NCBI RefSeq assembly: GCF_023159225.1
Contig: NC_063177.1
Location: 15,958,673 to 16,022,672 of the forward strand
Reading direction: 5' to 3'
Length of the DNA stretch: 64,000 nucleotides
DNA from: Perognathus longimembris pacificus
Lineage: Eukaryota; Chordata; Mammalia; Rodentia; Heteromyidae
Shown here one piece after another: positions 20,104 to 31,047 of this stretch (its first letter is position 1; every line of letters begins with the position of its first letter). Made by a program: the position numbers and the translations under genes. Under the pieces are notes generated by a model that did no database searches, was not told the DNA's origin, and saw only the letters and a list, made by a program, of their open reading frames with translations.

Positions 20104-20850
20104 GTCTGCTTTTCTTTATCACAGTGTCCCCTGTACTTAGAACAATTCTTGGTACATCCTGAAAGATTTGTGGGTCAGATGTAGGAAGATTGTCTTGATT
20201 AGATTTGGCTGTTCCTTCTGGCAAGGGTTAATCAGAAGTGTCTACTATGTGCTTGACCCCTGACCTGCAAACCAGCCTCAGCAGTTTCAGTGTTATCCCA
20301 TTAATTTCAGAGAATGAAGCCCAGATGAAGAACTGGAGCTAATGCCTTGCTCAAGGCTCTGGCTCTGAGAGTTCTGCCATTAGCCATCACTCATGTCTTT
20401 TTGAAGCCTACATTGTAAAGTGGCAAATTCCTATCCAGCTCAGCTTCTACCACAACAGCCTTAGTGCCTGGAGCTAAATCAGCTCTCAGAATCTGCCTGT
20501 TGAGGGAGGGAGTGCCATGCTAAGATGCACTGAGACACAAGAAAGCAGCAGTGTTCCCATGTCTCAAGATGGCTAATACAAAATAACTCAATAAGGGTCG
20601 GGGCAGGGGGAGGCTGAAGGAACCAGAGGCCTCCTGCATTGCTCAGGGAGATGGGAAATGGTACCATTGCTATGGAGAACAGGATGGAGAGTCCTCAAAA
20701 TAAACATAGACGTGCCATGGAAACAGCAGTCTCATCTCCCATGTGTACCCAAGGGACTCACAGGGACTTGAGTAGGTATGTGGATCCCCACATTCATCCC
20801 TCACAAGTCAAAGGTAGAAGTAACTCAAGTGACCAGCTAAGGATGGATAG
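20104..20850. other. Mostly unique sequence with a possible MIR
   Basis: 'cccagatgaagaactgg' near 20320 followed by 'ttgctcaagg' suggests a decayed antisense MIR. The rest shows no feature and no coherent coding frame. Confidence 0.4.
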
Positions 20851-21053
20851 AGACAGGTATGGTGATACACACCTTTAATTCCAGCTCTTGGGTGGCTGAG
20901 GCACCACATATACAGAAAACGGCCAGAAGTGGCGCTGTGGCTCAAGTGGCAGAGTGCTAGCAGCCTTGAGCAAAAAGAAGCCAGAAACAGTGCTCAGGCC
21001 CTGAGTCCAAGCCCCAGGACTGGCCAAAAAAAAAAAAAAAAAAAAAAAAAAAA
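20851..21053 (+). repeat. B1-like fragment abutting a 5'-truncated IDL-Geo
   Basis: At about 20903 the B1-like 'gggtggctgaggc' runs directly into 'accacatatacagaaaacgg', the IDL-Geo linker. The IDL-Geo copy therefore lacks its ID monomer. Its Geo half has a 3 bp 'agc' duplication ('gctagcagcc') and a poly(A) of about 30. Confidence 0.75.
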
Positions 21054-21472
21054 ACGAAAAACAAACAAACAAACAAAAAATAAAAACGAAACTAGGAAAG
21101 AGCCGCAGGGAATAGCTAGCCACCTGCCTGTGAAGTTCCTGTGACTATTACCCTTGGAGTCTCCAGAGCCACCAAGGGCCTGGGCAAGCCATAACAGAAA
21201 TGGCTATGAATGAGACGCTGCTGTTGGGTGCTGGCTCTGAACAGCCAAGTGCTTCTGGGGAAGCTCTCTGGGCCTGGACTCTCATTTGTGATATAAATGG
21301 ATTAGAACCTCTTATTTCCTGGTTTTGATGTCCTATATCAGAAATCCTTGATGATTTGAGGGTAAGATCATCCAAACCATAGACAGTTTGCTTTAGAAAT
21401 GTCTTGTAATGAGGAGAAGGAATGGAAGGGGTTAGGTTGGTCTAGATACATTGTATACATGGGTGGAAATAC

Positions 21473-21671
21473 TTTTTTGCCAGTTCTGGGGCTTAGACTC
21501 AGGGCCTGAACACTGTCCCTGGCTTCTTTTTGCTCAAGGCTAGCACTTTTCCTCTTGAGCCACAGGGCCACTTCTGGCTTTTTCTATATATGTGGTGCTG
21601 AGGTATCGAACCTGCCAGGGCTTAATGTATACGAGGCAAGCACTCTACCACTAGCCCATATCCCCAGCCCC
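21473..21671 (-). mobile_element. IDL-Geo SINE
   Basis: Exact flanking 'catgggtggaaata' on both sides. A 4 bp insertion lies in the ID half ('cgaacctgccagggc'). Confidence 0.88.
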
Positions 21672-21731
21672 ATGGGTGGAAATATTAAATGAGCCCCCCT
21701 CCTAGTTTTTGCTAATAAAGAAAGAGGATTT

Positions 21732-22145
21732 AGCCAGGCACCAATGGCTCATGACTGTAATCCTAGCTACTCAGGAGACTGAACTCTGAAGATCACAGTT
21801 TGGAGCCAGACCAGATAGAAAAGTCTGTGAGAGGCTGGGAATATGGCCTAGTGGCAAGAGTGCTTGCCTCGTATACATGAAGCCCTGCATTTGATTCCTT
21901 AGCACCACATATATAGAAAACAGACAGAAGTGGCACTGTGGCTCAAATGGCAGAGTGCTAACCTTGAGCAAAAAGAAGCCAGGGACAGTGAACAGGCCCT
22001 GAGTTCAAGGCCCAGGACTGGCAAAAAAAAAAAAAAAAGTCTGTGAGACAATTATCTCCAATTAACCAGCAAAAAGCCAGAGCTCTGCTTGAGTGGGAGA
22101 GTGCCAGCCTTAAGTAAAAAGCTAAGGAACAACACAGTACTGGTA
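21732..22145 (+). repeat. B1-Geo SINE hosting an IDL-Geo
   Basis: The host is cut at 'aaaagtctgtgaga' and resumes with the same 14 bp at about 22036. Confidence 0.85.
21834..22035 (+). mobile_element. IDL-Geo SINE nested in B1-Geo
   Basis: A full-length dimer with a 17 bp poly(A). 'gtgaacaggccc' replaces the usual 'gtgctcaggccc'. Confidence 0.88.
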
Positions 22146-22202
22146 GAAGAAAGAGAAAAAAAGAAAAAGGAAGGAAGGAGGAAGGAAGAAAGGAAGGGAC
22201 TG
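22146..22202. repeat. Purine-rich (GGAA)n tract
   Basis: GAAA and GGAAGGAA units extend the SINE tail. Confidence 0.75.
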
Positions 22203-22249
22203 TAAGTGAATAAGAAAAATAGTGTTATATTAAAGCAAGAGCTCTGAGG

Positions 22250-22365
22250 TAGGCATCAGGAAATAGGCTCTGACACTCCTAAATTATCAGTAGACAAGTT
22301 TCTTGGCCTCTCTGGGCTGCCAAGCATGGGGCTGGAACAAATGATCTCTAGTAGTTTTCCAGCTC
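22250..22365 (+). repeat. Possible MIR
   Basis: 'gacaagtttcttggcctctc' is close to the MIR core 'caagttacttaacctctc'. The remainder is too decayed to be certain. Confidence 0.4.
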
Positions 22366-23170
22366 TGAAGCAGTCAGCAAGGTATCAGTCTTAATATTTT
22401 TGCTGGGTAAGGAAATTGGGAGGGAAAAGAGAGGCTCCCTGTGGGTCAAAGGCTGCACATGGACATGCCAAGCCTCCTGAATCCAGAGGCTTCTTCCTGC
22501 CATTTGCTCCCATCCACTCCCAAACTCTCAAGTCCAGATTTCAGGCCAGGATTTGGTGCACCTGAGGCTGGCAGCCAGCTTGGGAGCTGGACCCTGAGCT
22601 CTGCTGAGTTCTCCATGGCTGGAGGCCAAGGGTTGAAGACCAGACTTCCCAGCCGTTTATCAGACTGGCATAGCCCAGGTGACTATTTGGCAGTGGACTT
22701 TGTTAAATGTACCATAAGTGCCACTTGGACTCTTGTGAGACAGGGGACCTCGTGCCCCAGGGGAACTGTCTCCAAGTCAGTACAGGACTTCATAAGAAAA
22801 TTTCCTGGCTCAGAGGATCAACACGATGGTAACCATTTTTGGAAACAGTGTTGACTAAGGCAGTCTAAGCATTAGGGAATGTGGCTTGTGGGAAGAAGCA
22901 GAGACCATAAGGGGAGGGAAGAGGAGAAGAGGGAGTACTGGAGCCACCCACAAAGGAAGAGATGGAGTAGAGCTGAGGGGACTGAAAAGAACTATGGAGT
23001 TCACAAGTCCTATTTTCTTGCTCATAGATCTTGATGTGAATAACAACTTAAATGCATAAAATATCAAAACAAAGTATTATGAATATGCATTATTATGGTT
23101 TCTTAATTTTTTCTGTTAATCTGCTCCACAATATGATTGGAAATAATTTGGGATAAGAAAGAGAGTAGTT
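22366..23170. other. Unassigned sequence
   Basis: A 137-codon open frame at 22441-22854 has no recognisable domain, no splice context and no codon pattern that I trust. I regard it as chance. No repeats recognised. Confidence 0.4.
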
Positions 23171-23256
23171 GGACACAAAACACAGCTCATGCCTGTAATT
23201 CCAGCTACTCATTAAGTAGAGATATGCAGGATCTCAGTTTGAGTGTGGTCCATCCT
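23171..23256 (+). repeat. B1-Geo, B1-like half only
   Basis: 'cagctcatgcctgtaattcc' to 'gatctcagtttgagtg'. It then meets an inverted composite SINE. Confidence 0.55.
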
Positions 23257-23488
23257 TTCTTCTTTCCTTTCCTTTCTTCTTCCTTGTGCCAATCCTGAGG
23301 CTCAAACTCAGGGCCTGGGCACTATCCCTGACCATTTTTGCCCAAGCCTAACACTCTACCACGTGAACCACAACCTCTACTTCCAGTTTTTTTGGTGATT
23401 AATTGGAGATAAGAGTATCATGGAATTCCTGCCCAGGCTGGCTTCAAACTGGTATTCTCATTACAGGTATGAGATACTGGAGCCTAGC
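23257..23488 (-). repeat. B1-Geo SINE
   Basis: A minus copy starting with a CT-rich tail. An internal deletion joins 'ctggtattctc' to 'attacaggtatgag'. Confidence 0.65.
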
Positions 23489-23895
23489 CCTTTAGCTTTT
23501 TCAATCAAGGCTGGCACTCTACCACTTGACTTACACTTACACCTCCAGATTTTTTGCTGGTTAGTTGGTGGTAAGAGTCTCACAGACATTCTTTTTTTTT
23601 TTTTGGCCAGTCCTGGGCCTTGGACTCAGGGCCTGAGCACTGTCCCTGGCTTCTTTTTGCTCAAGGCTAGCACTCTGCCACTTGAGCCACAGTGCCACTT
23701 CTGGCCATTTTCTGTATATGTGGTGCTGGGGAATCGAACCCAGGGCTTCATGTATATGAGGCAAGCTCTCTTGCCACTAGGCCATATCCCCAGCCCCTCA
23801 CAGACATTCTTGCTTAGGCTAGCTTTGAACCTTCATCATCAGATCTCAACATCTTAGTAGCTAGGATTACAGATGTGAGCCACTGGCACCCAGCT
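23489..23895 (-). repeat. B1-Geo SINE hosting an IDL-Geo
   Basis: The host is interrupted at 'tcacagacattct' and resumes with the same 13 bp at 23798. Confidence 0.85.
23591..23797 (-). mobile_element. IDL-Geo SINE nested in B1-Geo
   Basis: A full-length, low-divergence minus copy with the TSD described for its host. Confidence 0.9.
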
Positions 23896-23917
23896 TATGT
23901 CTATTTTCATGTCTATT

Positions 23918-24126
23918 ATTATTATTATTATTTTTGCCAGTCCTGGGCCTTGAACTCAGGGCCTGAGCACTCTCCCTGGCTTCTTTTTGCTCAAGGCTAG
24001 CACTCTGCCACTTGAGCCACAGAACCACTTCTGGCCATTTTCTATATATGTGGTGCTGAGGAATCAAACCCAGGGCTTCATGTATACCAGGCAAACACTC
24101 TTGCCACTAGGCCATATTCCTAGCCC
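23918..24126 (-). mobile_element. IDL-Geo SINE
   Basis: The poly(T) side has turned into (ATT)n. 'ttttcatgtctattat' flanks both sides. Confidence 0.88.
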
Positions 24127-24198
24127 CTTTTCATGTCTATTATAAACGTACTACTTTGCATTTTTTGGCATACACATCCTCACAAATCCACCAAATTC

Positions 24199-24452
24199 TT
24201 TTCTTTTTTTTTTTTTAAATGTCAGTTGTGGGGCTTGAATTCAGGGCCTGGATACTGTCTCTGAGCTTCTTTGTGCTCAAGGGTAGTGCTCTACCACATG
24301 AGCCATAGCACCACTTCCAGTTATTGAGTGGTTAATTGGAGGTAAGAGTCTCACAGGGACTTTTCTGTCCGGATGGCTTCAAACCAGGATCCTCAGATCT
24401 CAGCCTACTGAGTAGCTAGGATTATAGGCATGAGTCACCAGCTCCTGGTTTA
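24199..24452 (-). repeat. B1-Geo SINE
   Basis: A full-length minus copy, 'gtggggcttgaattcaggg' to 'catgagtcaccagctcctgg'. Confidence 0.75.
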
Positions 24453-24589
24453 CCAAATTATTTTCTTATTTCCCTCAGATAAATTCAAAAGTGGAGGTAA
24501 TTGGTCAAAGATTTTTCTATACACATTGACACCTTTCTGTGCCAGTATATCAATTTATTCCTCACCAGCTAAGTCTGAGTTATCACTTT

Positions 24590-24796
24590 TTTTTTTTTTT
24601 TTTTGGCCAGTCCTGGGCCTTGGACTCAGGGCCTGAGCACTGTCCCTGGCTTCTTCCCGCTCAAGGCTAGCACTCCGCCACTTGAGCCACAGCGCCACTT
24701 CTGGCCGTTTTCTGTATATGTGGTGCTGGGGAATCGAACCTAGGGCCTCGTGTATCCGAGGCAGGCACTCTTGCCACTAGGCTATATCCCCAGCCC
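24590..24796 (-). mobile_element. IDL-Geo SINE, young subfamily
   Basis: It carries all the young-subfamily changes but has 'actccgcc' and 'gcgccacttc', so it differs from the identical trio at 8.6, 12.6 and 51.1 kb. TSD 'tgagttatcacttt'. Confidence 0.93.
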
Positions 24797-24810
24797 TGAG
24801 TTATCACTTT

Positions 24811-25410
24811 GGGAAGAATTTTGTATTACATTTTGTTCTGTACCTTTCTCTCTCTCTTTTTTAAAAATATGCCTTTCTATCTCCTCTCTTTTTAACAGCA
24901 ATTTGTGTAAGTGATTGACTCAGTAAATCCAAATATGAGAAACATTTTAAAGCAAGTATCTAAATCACACATACATACAGTGTTTCTGCTGGTAGACTGA
25001 TAGATAACAGGTTTTATTGTGCCAGCTAGTTGCCAAGAGCAATCATTCATCTGTCTCCGGAAGAGCACCATTTCTTGTGCCAGAGCAGCTCCCCATCCTT
25101 GTCCACTGAAGTTGGGGGAGGGGGCAGGAGATTACTTCCAGCCCCATTCACAGAGCCACAATTATTCAGACGCCATTGCTTGGTAGCTTTCTCTTTTTGA
25201 AAGCATCCTTCCAGCACTCTTTCTACCCTCAGCTTCTAGAACCTCACATCATCTTCCTCAGTGACATCAGATCCTTGTTCAGACACAGCTGTCTGCCCCA
25301 CCCACATGTTAAAGGTCACCAGGGATATATGCCCATATACTTTTGCAGCATTCCTTATGAAACAGGACAATAATTTGGTACAATGGTATATTTTTTCTCT
25401 TTCTCAAAAT
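24811..25410. other. Unassigned intergenic sequence
   Basis: No gene or named repeat is recognised. Low-complexity CT runs appear near 24845. Confidence 0.45.
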
Positions 25411-25415
25411 TCCTC

Positions 25416-25419
<4 letters not shown>

Positions 25420-25477
<58 letters not shown>

Positions 25478-25478
25478 C
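25420..25478. repeat. (TG)n(AG)n compound microsatellite
   Basis: About 15 TG units pass directly into about 13 AG units, then 'gcaggcaggcac'. Confidence 0.95.
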
Positions 25479-25496
25479 AGGCAGGCACAGACAAAG

Positions 25497-25705
25497 CTGA
25501 GACTTGAATTCAGGGCCTCAGGTTCTCCTTTAGTTATTTTGCTCAAAGTTACCATTTAACACTTGAGCCATACCTCCACTTGTAGCATTTTGCTGGTTAT
25601 TTGGATTATTTAGTCTCTCAGGCTTCAAATCCTCAGATCTCAGCCTTCTCAGAGCTCAGCCTCCTCAGTAATCTAGGATTATAGTAATGAGCTGTGAATA
25701 CCCAT
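25497..25705 (-). repeat. B1-Geo SINE, diverged
   Basis: The composite plan has a duplicated 'ctcagccttctcag' segment. Confidence 0.55.
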
Positions 25706-25719
25706 TTTTGTTTGCTTGT

Positions 25720-25846
25720 TTGTTTTTTGTTTATTTTTCTTTTGAAACAGGGTCTTCCAGTGTAGTCTATGTTGGCTTCAAATTTGACATCCTCTGCTTT
25801 TATCGCCTGAATTCTAGCATCACAGGTATACTCTACCATGCCCAAT
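25720..25846 (-). repeat. B1-like SINE
   Basis: 'gaaacagggtcttccagtgt' and 'ttggcttcaaatttgacatc' are the antisense of a B1-like monomer. Confidence 0.65.
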
Positions 25847-26267
25847 GATTACCTCTTTCTGGTTGAGAACCTTGGGCTCACCTAGTGAGTTAAAGTGGAA
25901 GCATTTTAAGATTTGAAACTCACAAACTATATATTTGTAAGACCAAAAGATTCAGGAAAAGACATAACCAAAAACAATTTTTCTCTACCACCACTTCGAA
26001 TAAGACCTTTCCATGTGTCTCCTCCCACCTCCCGCCAAAGTTCATGTATTATAAACCTGGTCCCCAGTGGGGCTGCCCCAGTGGGGCAGATGAGATTCCA
26101 AAGCCATGGTTAGACCATGAGGTTCTACCCTCAGGAATGGATTATTGCTGCTCTTATGGGAGTGCATTCATTATCTTGGGGGTTGGGTTCTTTAGAGAAG
26201 GAAGAGTGTGACTACCTATTTATCTAACATCTATCTACTTATCTATCATCTTTTTTGTCTTCCTGTA

Positions 26268-26501
26268 CCATGGCTCATGCCTATAATCCTAGCTACTCAG
26301 GAGGCTGAGATCTAAGGATTGTGGTTCAAAGTTAGCCCGGCAGGAAAGTCGGAGAGACGTTTTATCTCCAATTAACCACCAGAAAACAGACGTATAGCTG
26401 TAGCTTGAAGTGGTAGTGCATTAGTCTTGAGCAGAAAAGCTCAGAGATAGTGCCCAGGCCCTTAGCTCAAGACCTATGACCAGCCAAAAAAAAAAAAAAA
26501 G
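26268..26501 (+). repeat. B1-Geo SINE
   Basis: Full length, 'ggctcatgcctataatcc' to a 15 bp poly(A), within the MaLR LTR. Confidence 0.8.
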
Positions 26502-26515
26502 TAAGAAATAAGTCT

Positions 26516-27006
26516 GTAGCTGCCGTAGAGGCGGAGGCTTGGTGCGCTCAAGATTCGGTTTCACCCATAATCCACCCCCATGGCCAAGGAAGGCATTGCT
26601 GCTGGAGGTGTAATGGACGTTAATTCAGCTTTACAAGGGGTGCTGAAGACCACCCTCATCCACAATGGCCTAACACGTGGAATCTGCAAAGTTGCCAAAG
26701 CCTTAGACAAGTGCCAAGCACATCTGTGTGTGCTTGCATCCAACTGCAATGAGCCTCTGTATGTCAAGTTGGTGGAGGCCCTTTGTGCTGAGCACCAAAT
26801 CAACCTTATTAAGGTCAATGACAACAAAAAACTAGGGGAGTGGGTAGGTCTCTGCAAAACAGACTGAGAGGGAAAACCTTTAAAGTGGTTGGTTGCAGTT
26901 GTGTTGTGGTTAAGGACTATGGCGAAGAGTCTCAGGCCAATGATGTCATCGAAGAGTACTTCAAATGCAAGAAATAAAGAAATAAATTTTAAAGGTTGAA
27001 AAAAAA
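26516..27006 (+). pseudogene. RPS12: RPS12 processed pseudogene
   Basis: This is an intronless copy of the mRNA for small ribosomal subunit protein eS12. The reading begins at an ATG (26580) with '[20 protein letters not shown]' and continues '[19 protein letters not shown]', clearly eS12 but with many substitutions. A TGA at 26865-26867 ends the frame after residue 95. A one-base loss a few codons later shifts the remainder, which otherwise reaches the ancestral stop at 26975. A 5'UTR-like leader (26520-26579, containing 'ggcggaggcttggtgcgctc'), a decayed A-rich tail and an imperfect flanking repeat around 'agaaat..tctgta' mark L1-mediated retroposition. It is dead as a coding gene. Confidence 0.93.
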
Positions 27007-27083
27007 GAAAGAAATCTGTATTCTTTACATTTACCCCAAATCAGATATTCTGTTATAGCAGCACAAAATGAACTGGGAGAGAC

Positions 27084-27715
27084 CTCACTAGAGAGGGAAA
27101 GCAGATCGTAGAGAGTTTCGAGAGGAAGTAAAAGAGCACAAACTATACACTTGGCCCTGGCTAAAGTTCAGCAAACCCCCTTCAGTTAGGGTTTGGAAAG
27201 ACTTTGATTTCTAGATGATGGCTAGGCAGACATCAAAGACTGTAGAGAAATCTCCCACCACTGTGCTATAGATACCACAGAGCAGAAATAGAAGCACTGA
27301 GTGAGCAAGCCAGAGATCAGAAACATTCTCTGCTTGCACAAGGGGAAAGATCTCCCATTCTGCTTAGCTAGGAGGATGGTGCAGGGACAGATGAGGATGG
27401 GACCACCCAGCAGGCTGTCCTTGTGGAGAGTCCCTTCCCAGCTCCCACTGCCACATTTCTACTCCTTTCTACCCCATGCTCACCAAGCAAGATGCCCATC
27501 TGTCCCACCTGCAGCAGGAGGCCACCATGATGAACAACACACAAAGATAAGCAAAGGCTGTCCTCACCCCACTTACTGCTTGGTGACATTTGCACAACTC
27601 CCTCAGTGACAGAAAAGTCAAGAACTAAAAGCTCAAGTCTGTCAGGAAGTGACTTTTTCTTTTTGGCCAGGACTAGACAAAGGCATTTAATTAAGCTATA
27701 GATAAATAAAAGAGT
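27084..27715. other. Unassigned sequence
   Basis: No gene is recognised. Two overlapping frames of 102 and 121 codons on opposite strands (27301-27733) lack any recognisable motif. Confidence 0.4.
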
Positions 27716-27942
27716 TAAGCACTGGTAGCCCAAAGCTTACCACCCTAACTACTCAGAAGGCTGAGATATGGACGATCTCCGTGTAAAGCCAGTTTGGGCA
27801 GAAAAGTCCTCAACACTCCCATCTCCAAAATAACAACAACAACAAAAAAACTCAGAGCTGGAGGTGTGGCTCAAATGCTAGAGCACCAACCAAACAAGTG
27901 AAAAGCCCTGAGTTCAAACCCTAAGACTGGTGAAAACAAGAA
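27716..27942 (+). repeat. B1-Geo SINE, diverged
   Basis: It has a (CAA)n expansion between the halves, and the Geo half is shortened. Confidence 0.6.
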
Positions 27943-28095
27943 AGGAAAGGAGGGCCTGGCAATATGGCCTAGTGTAGAGTGCTTGCCTCATATACATGAA
28001 GCCCTCAGCACCACATATATAGATAAAAGTCAGAAGTGGCCCTGTGGTTCAAATGGTAGAGTGCTAGCCTTGAGCAAAAAAAAAGCCAGGGACAA

Positions 28096-30432
28096 AGTAG
28101 CAGGATACAAAATCAATCCACAAAAGTCAGCAGCTTTTCTGTACACCAGCAATATACGAACAGAAAAGGAAATTATGGAAACAATTCCAATTACAGTAGC
28201 CAAAAAAAGAATAAAGTACCTAGGGATCAACTTAACCAAGGACGTGACAGACCTATTTAATGAAAACTATAAAAATCTAATAAGGGAAATCAAAGAAGAC
28301 ACAAGGAAATGGAAAGACCTCCCATGCTCATGGGTAGGCAGAATCAATATAGTGAAAATGGCCATATTGCCCAAATTGTAATACAAATTCAATGCAATCC
28401 CTATCAAAATCCCAGCCACATTCTTCACTGAAATAGAGAAACCAATCCATAAATTCATATGGAACAGCAAAAGACCTAGAATAGCCAAAGCAATTCTAGG
28501 CAAAAAAAAAGCAGTGCAGGAGATATCACAATACCAGATTTCAAGCTCTACTACAGGGCCATCATAACAAAAACAGCCTGGTATTGGCATAAAAACAGAT
28601 CGGAGGACCAATGGATTAGAATTGAAGACCCAGAAATAAAACCGCACTCTTACAGTCAGCTGATATTTGACAAAGGAGCTAAAGACATACAATGGAATAA
28701 ACATAGCCTCTTCAACTACTGGTGCTGGGAGAACTGGGCAGCCATATGCAGAAAACTCAAAGTAGACCCAAGCCTATCACCATGCACCAAGATCAACTCA
28801 AAATGGATCAAGGACCTCAATATCAGACCTGAAACCCTGAAACTACTGAAGGACAGAGTAGGAAAGATGCTAGAACTTATAGGCACAGGAAGGAACTTCC
28901 TGAATAGAGTCCCAGGGGCACAACAAATAGGGGAAAGACTCGACAAATGGGACTACTACAAATTAAAAAGTTTCTGCACAGCTAAGGACATAGCCACCAA
29001 AACAGAAAGACAGCCAACGATATGGGAAAGGATATTTACCAGCACAGCAACAAACAAAGGCCTAATATCTGTCATCTACAGAGAACTCAAAAAACTAAGC
29101 CCCTCCAAGCCCAATAAACCAATTAGGAAATGGGCAAAGGAGCTAAAGAGAGACTTCACAAGAGAAGAAATAAAAATGGCAAAGAAACATATGAGGAAAT
29201 GTTCAACATCCCTGGTAGTAAAGGAAATGCAAATAAAAACAACCCTGAGATACCACCTCACCCCAGTTAGAACGGCCTATACTCTGAACTCAGGCAACAA
29301 CAAATGCTGGAGGGGGTGCGGGGAAAGAGGAACCCTTCTCCATTGTTGGTGGAGTGCAAATTAGTACAACCACTTTGGAGAATAATACGGAGGTTTCTCA
29401 AAAAGCTCAACATAGACCTACCCTATGACCCAGCCATACCACTCCTAGGCATCTATCCTAAACAGCAAACCCCAAGATATCAAAAAGACATTTGTAGGGG
29501 CTGGGATATAGCCTAGTGGCAAGAGTGCCTGCCTCGGATACACGAGGCCCTAGGTTCGATTCCCCAGCACCACATATACAGAAAACGGCCAGAAGTGGCG
29601 CTGTGGCTCAAGTGGCAGAGTGCTAGCCTTGAGCGGGAAGAAGCCAGGGACAGTGCTCAGGCCCTGAGTCCAAGGCCCAGGACTGGCCAAAAAAAAAAAA
29701 AAAGACATTTGTACTTCCATGTTTATCGCGGCACAATTCACAATAGCCAAAATATGGAAAAAACCCAGATGCCCCTCCACAGACGAATGGATCCAAAAAA
29801 TATGGTACCTATACACAATGGAATACTACATAGCGATTAGGAATGGTGAAATATTGTTATTCGCAGGGAAATGGTCAGAACGCGAACAAATAATGTTGAG
29901 CGAGACAAGCCTAGAACACAGAAAACAAAGGGGCATGATCTCCCTGATATATGACTGTTAACAAAGGGAGATGGAGAGACAGTAGAGACCAAGTCTGTGA
30001 AACCAAAAACTGCTTGTCAAATAGTATTCCCCACAGGATTGGGGCAGTGACCCAACAGTGTGTAACTAAAACCAAACAATTACTCAACATATAAAGGTCA
30101 AAAATTGACCTCTCAGTGGAATACAATAGCTCAAAATCGATGTATGTACGTTCATATAAGACTACTGTCGACATATTGTCTAATATCGACATTACATTTA
30201 AAGCCCTAAGCGAACTTTCTTGGGCGTGGCCACGTGGCTACTATATATGTTCTTGATGCATTGGATATTGTATAAATGTCTACCTGACCTAGAGAAGGGA
30301 TAGAAAAACAGGCTGTAAGATATCACAAGAAATGTACACACTGCCCTACTATGTAACTGTACCCTTTTTGCACAACACCTTGTCAAAAAAATTGTGTTCA
30401 ATTAATAAATAAATTAAATTTAAAAAAAAAAA
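28096..30432 (+). mobile_element. LINE-1, 5'-truncated: ORF2 C-terminal part and 3'UTR
   Basis: The element starts inside ORF2, in the region following the reverse transcriptase active site ('[18 protein letters not shown]'), and keeps the C-terminal domain up to 'RGMISLIYDC' (about 29959). A 3'UTR of about 460 bp and a poly(A) follow. The frame is broken: a stop at 28379, and several shifts around 28500-28900 and 29330. An IDL-Geo copy at 29497-29698 also interrupts it. It cannot make a full ORF2 protein. The RT catalytic motif and the endonuclease domain are absent. Sequence divergence looks modest, so insertion was recent on the scale of this window. Confidence 0.92.
29497..29698 (+). mobile_element. 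IDL-Geo SINE inside L1 ORF2, young subfamily
   Basis: It has 'gggatatagcctagtggc' and 'gagcgggaagaagcc'. TSD 'aaaagacatttgta'. It is therefore younger than the L1. Confidence 0.93.
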
Positions 30433-30548
30433 GGGAGACAGAGAGACAGTAGAGACCAAGTCTGTGAAACCAAAAACTGCTTGTCAAATAGTATTTCCCA
30501 CAGGATTGGGGCAGCGACCCAACAGTATGTAACTAAAACCAAACAATT

Positions 30549-30755
30549 TCCTCTGTTTTTTTTGGCAGTCCTGGGGCTTGGTCTCAGGGGCTGAGCACTG
30601 TCCCTGGCTTCTTCTTGCTCAAGGCTAGCACTCTGCCACTTGAGCCACAGCGCCACTTCTGGCCATTTTCTGCATATGTGGTGCTGGGGAATTGAACCCA
30701 GGGCCTCATGTATACGAGGCAAGCACTCTTGCCACTAGGCCATATCCCCAGCCCC
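30549..30755 (-). mobile_element. IDL-Geo SINE inside the second L1 unit
   Basis: A minus copy with TSD 'aaaccaaacaatt'. 'gtctcaggggctgagc' shows private changes. Confidence 0.88.
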
Positions 30756-30938
30756 AAACCAAACAATTACTCAACACACAAAGGTCAAAAATTGACCTCT
30801 CAGTGGAATACAATAGCTCAAAATCTATGTATGTATGTTCATATAAGACTACTGTTGGCATATTGTCTAATATCGTCATTGCATTTAAAGCCCTAGGCGA
30901 ATTTTCTTGGGCGCAGCCACATGGCTACTGTATATGTT

Positions 30939-31047
30939 CTTTTTTTTTAATTTTTATTATAAAACTGTTGTACAGAGAGGTTACAGTTACGTTAGGCATT
31001 GGATATATTTCTTGTACTGTTTGTTACCTTGTCCCTCATACCCCCCC
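30939..31047 (-). repeat. Minus-strand L1 3' stub nested in the second L1 unit
   Basis: Poly(T), then 'ctgttgtacagagaggttac' and a C-run. 'atatgttctt' is repeated on both sides. Comparison with the uninterrupted first 3'UTR shows exactly this block is extra. The same sequence family appears at 41.37-41.50 kb. Confidence 0.75.

Larger units (their letters stand above)
26005..27083 (+). repeat. ERVL-MaLR LTR split by a SINE and a pseudogene
   Basis: The 5' part (26005-26215) shows 'ccaaagttcatgtattataa', 'ggttagaccatgaggttc' and 'aatggattattgctgctc', as in MLT1/MST-type LTRs. The matching 3' end, 'gatattctgttatagcagc' followed by 'acaaaatgaactggg', appears only at 27044-27083. A B1-Geo SINE and an RPS12 pseudogene lie between. 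Confidence 0.65.

Noticed and set aside
22441..22854. 137-codon plus-strand open frame
   Set aside because: No recognisable motif, no splice signals of quality around it, and no start context support. Kept only as unassigned sequence.
23561..23764. Recurring peptide text such as MALWLKWQSASLEQK in many frames of the window
   Set aside because: This is the translation of the IDL-Geo SINE body and appears wherever a copy occurs. It is not a protein family.
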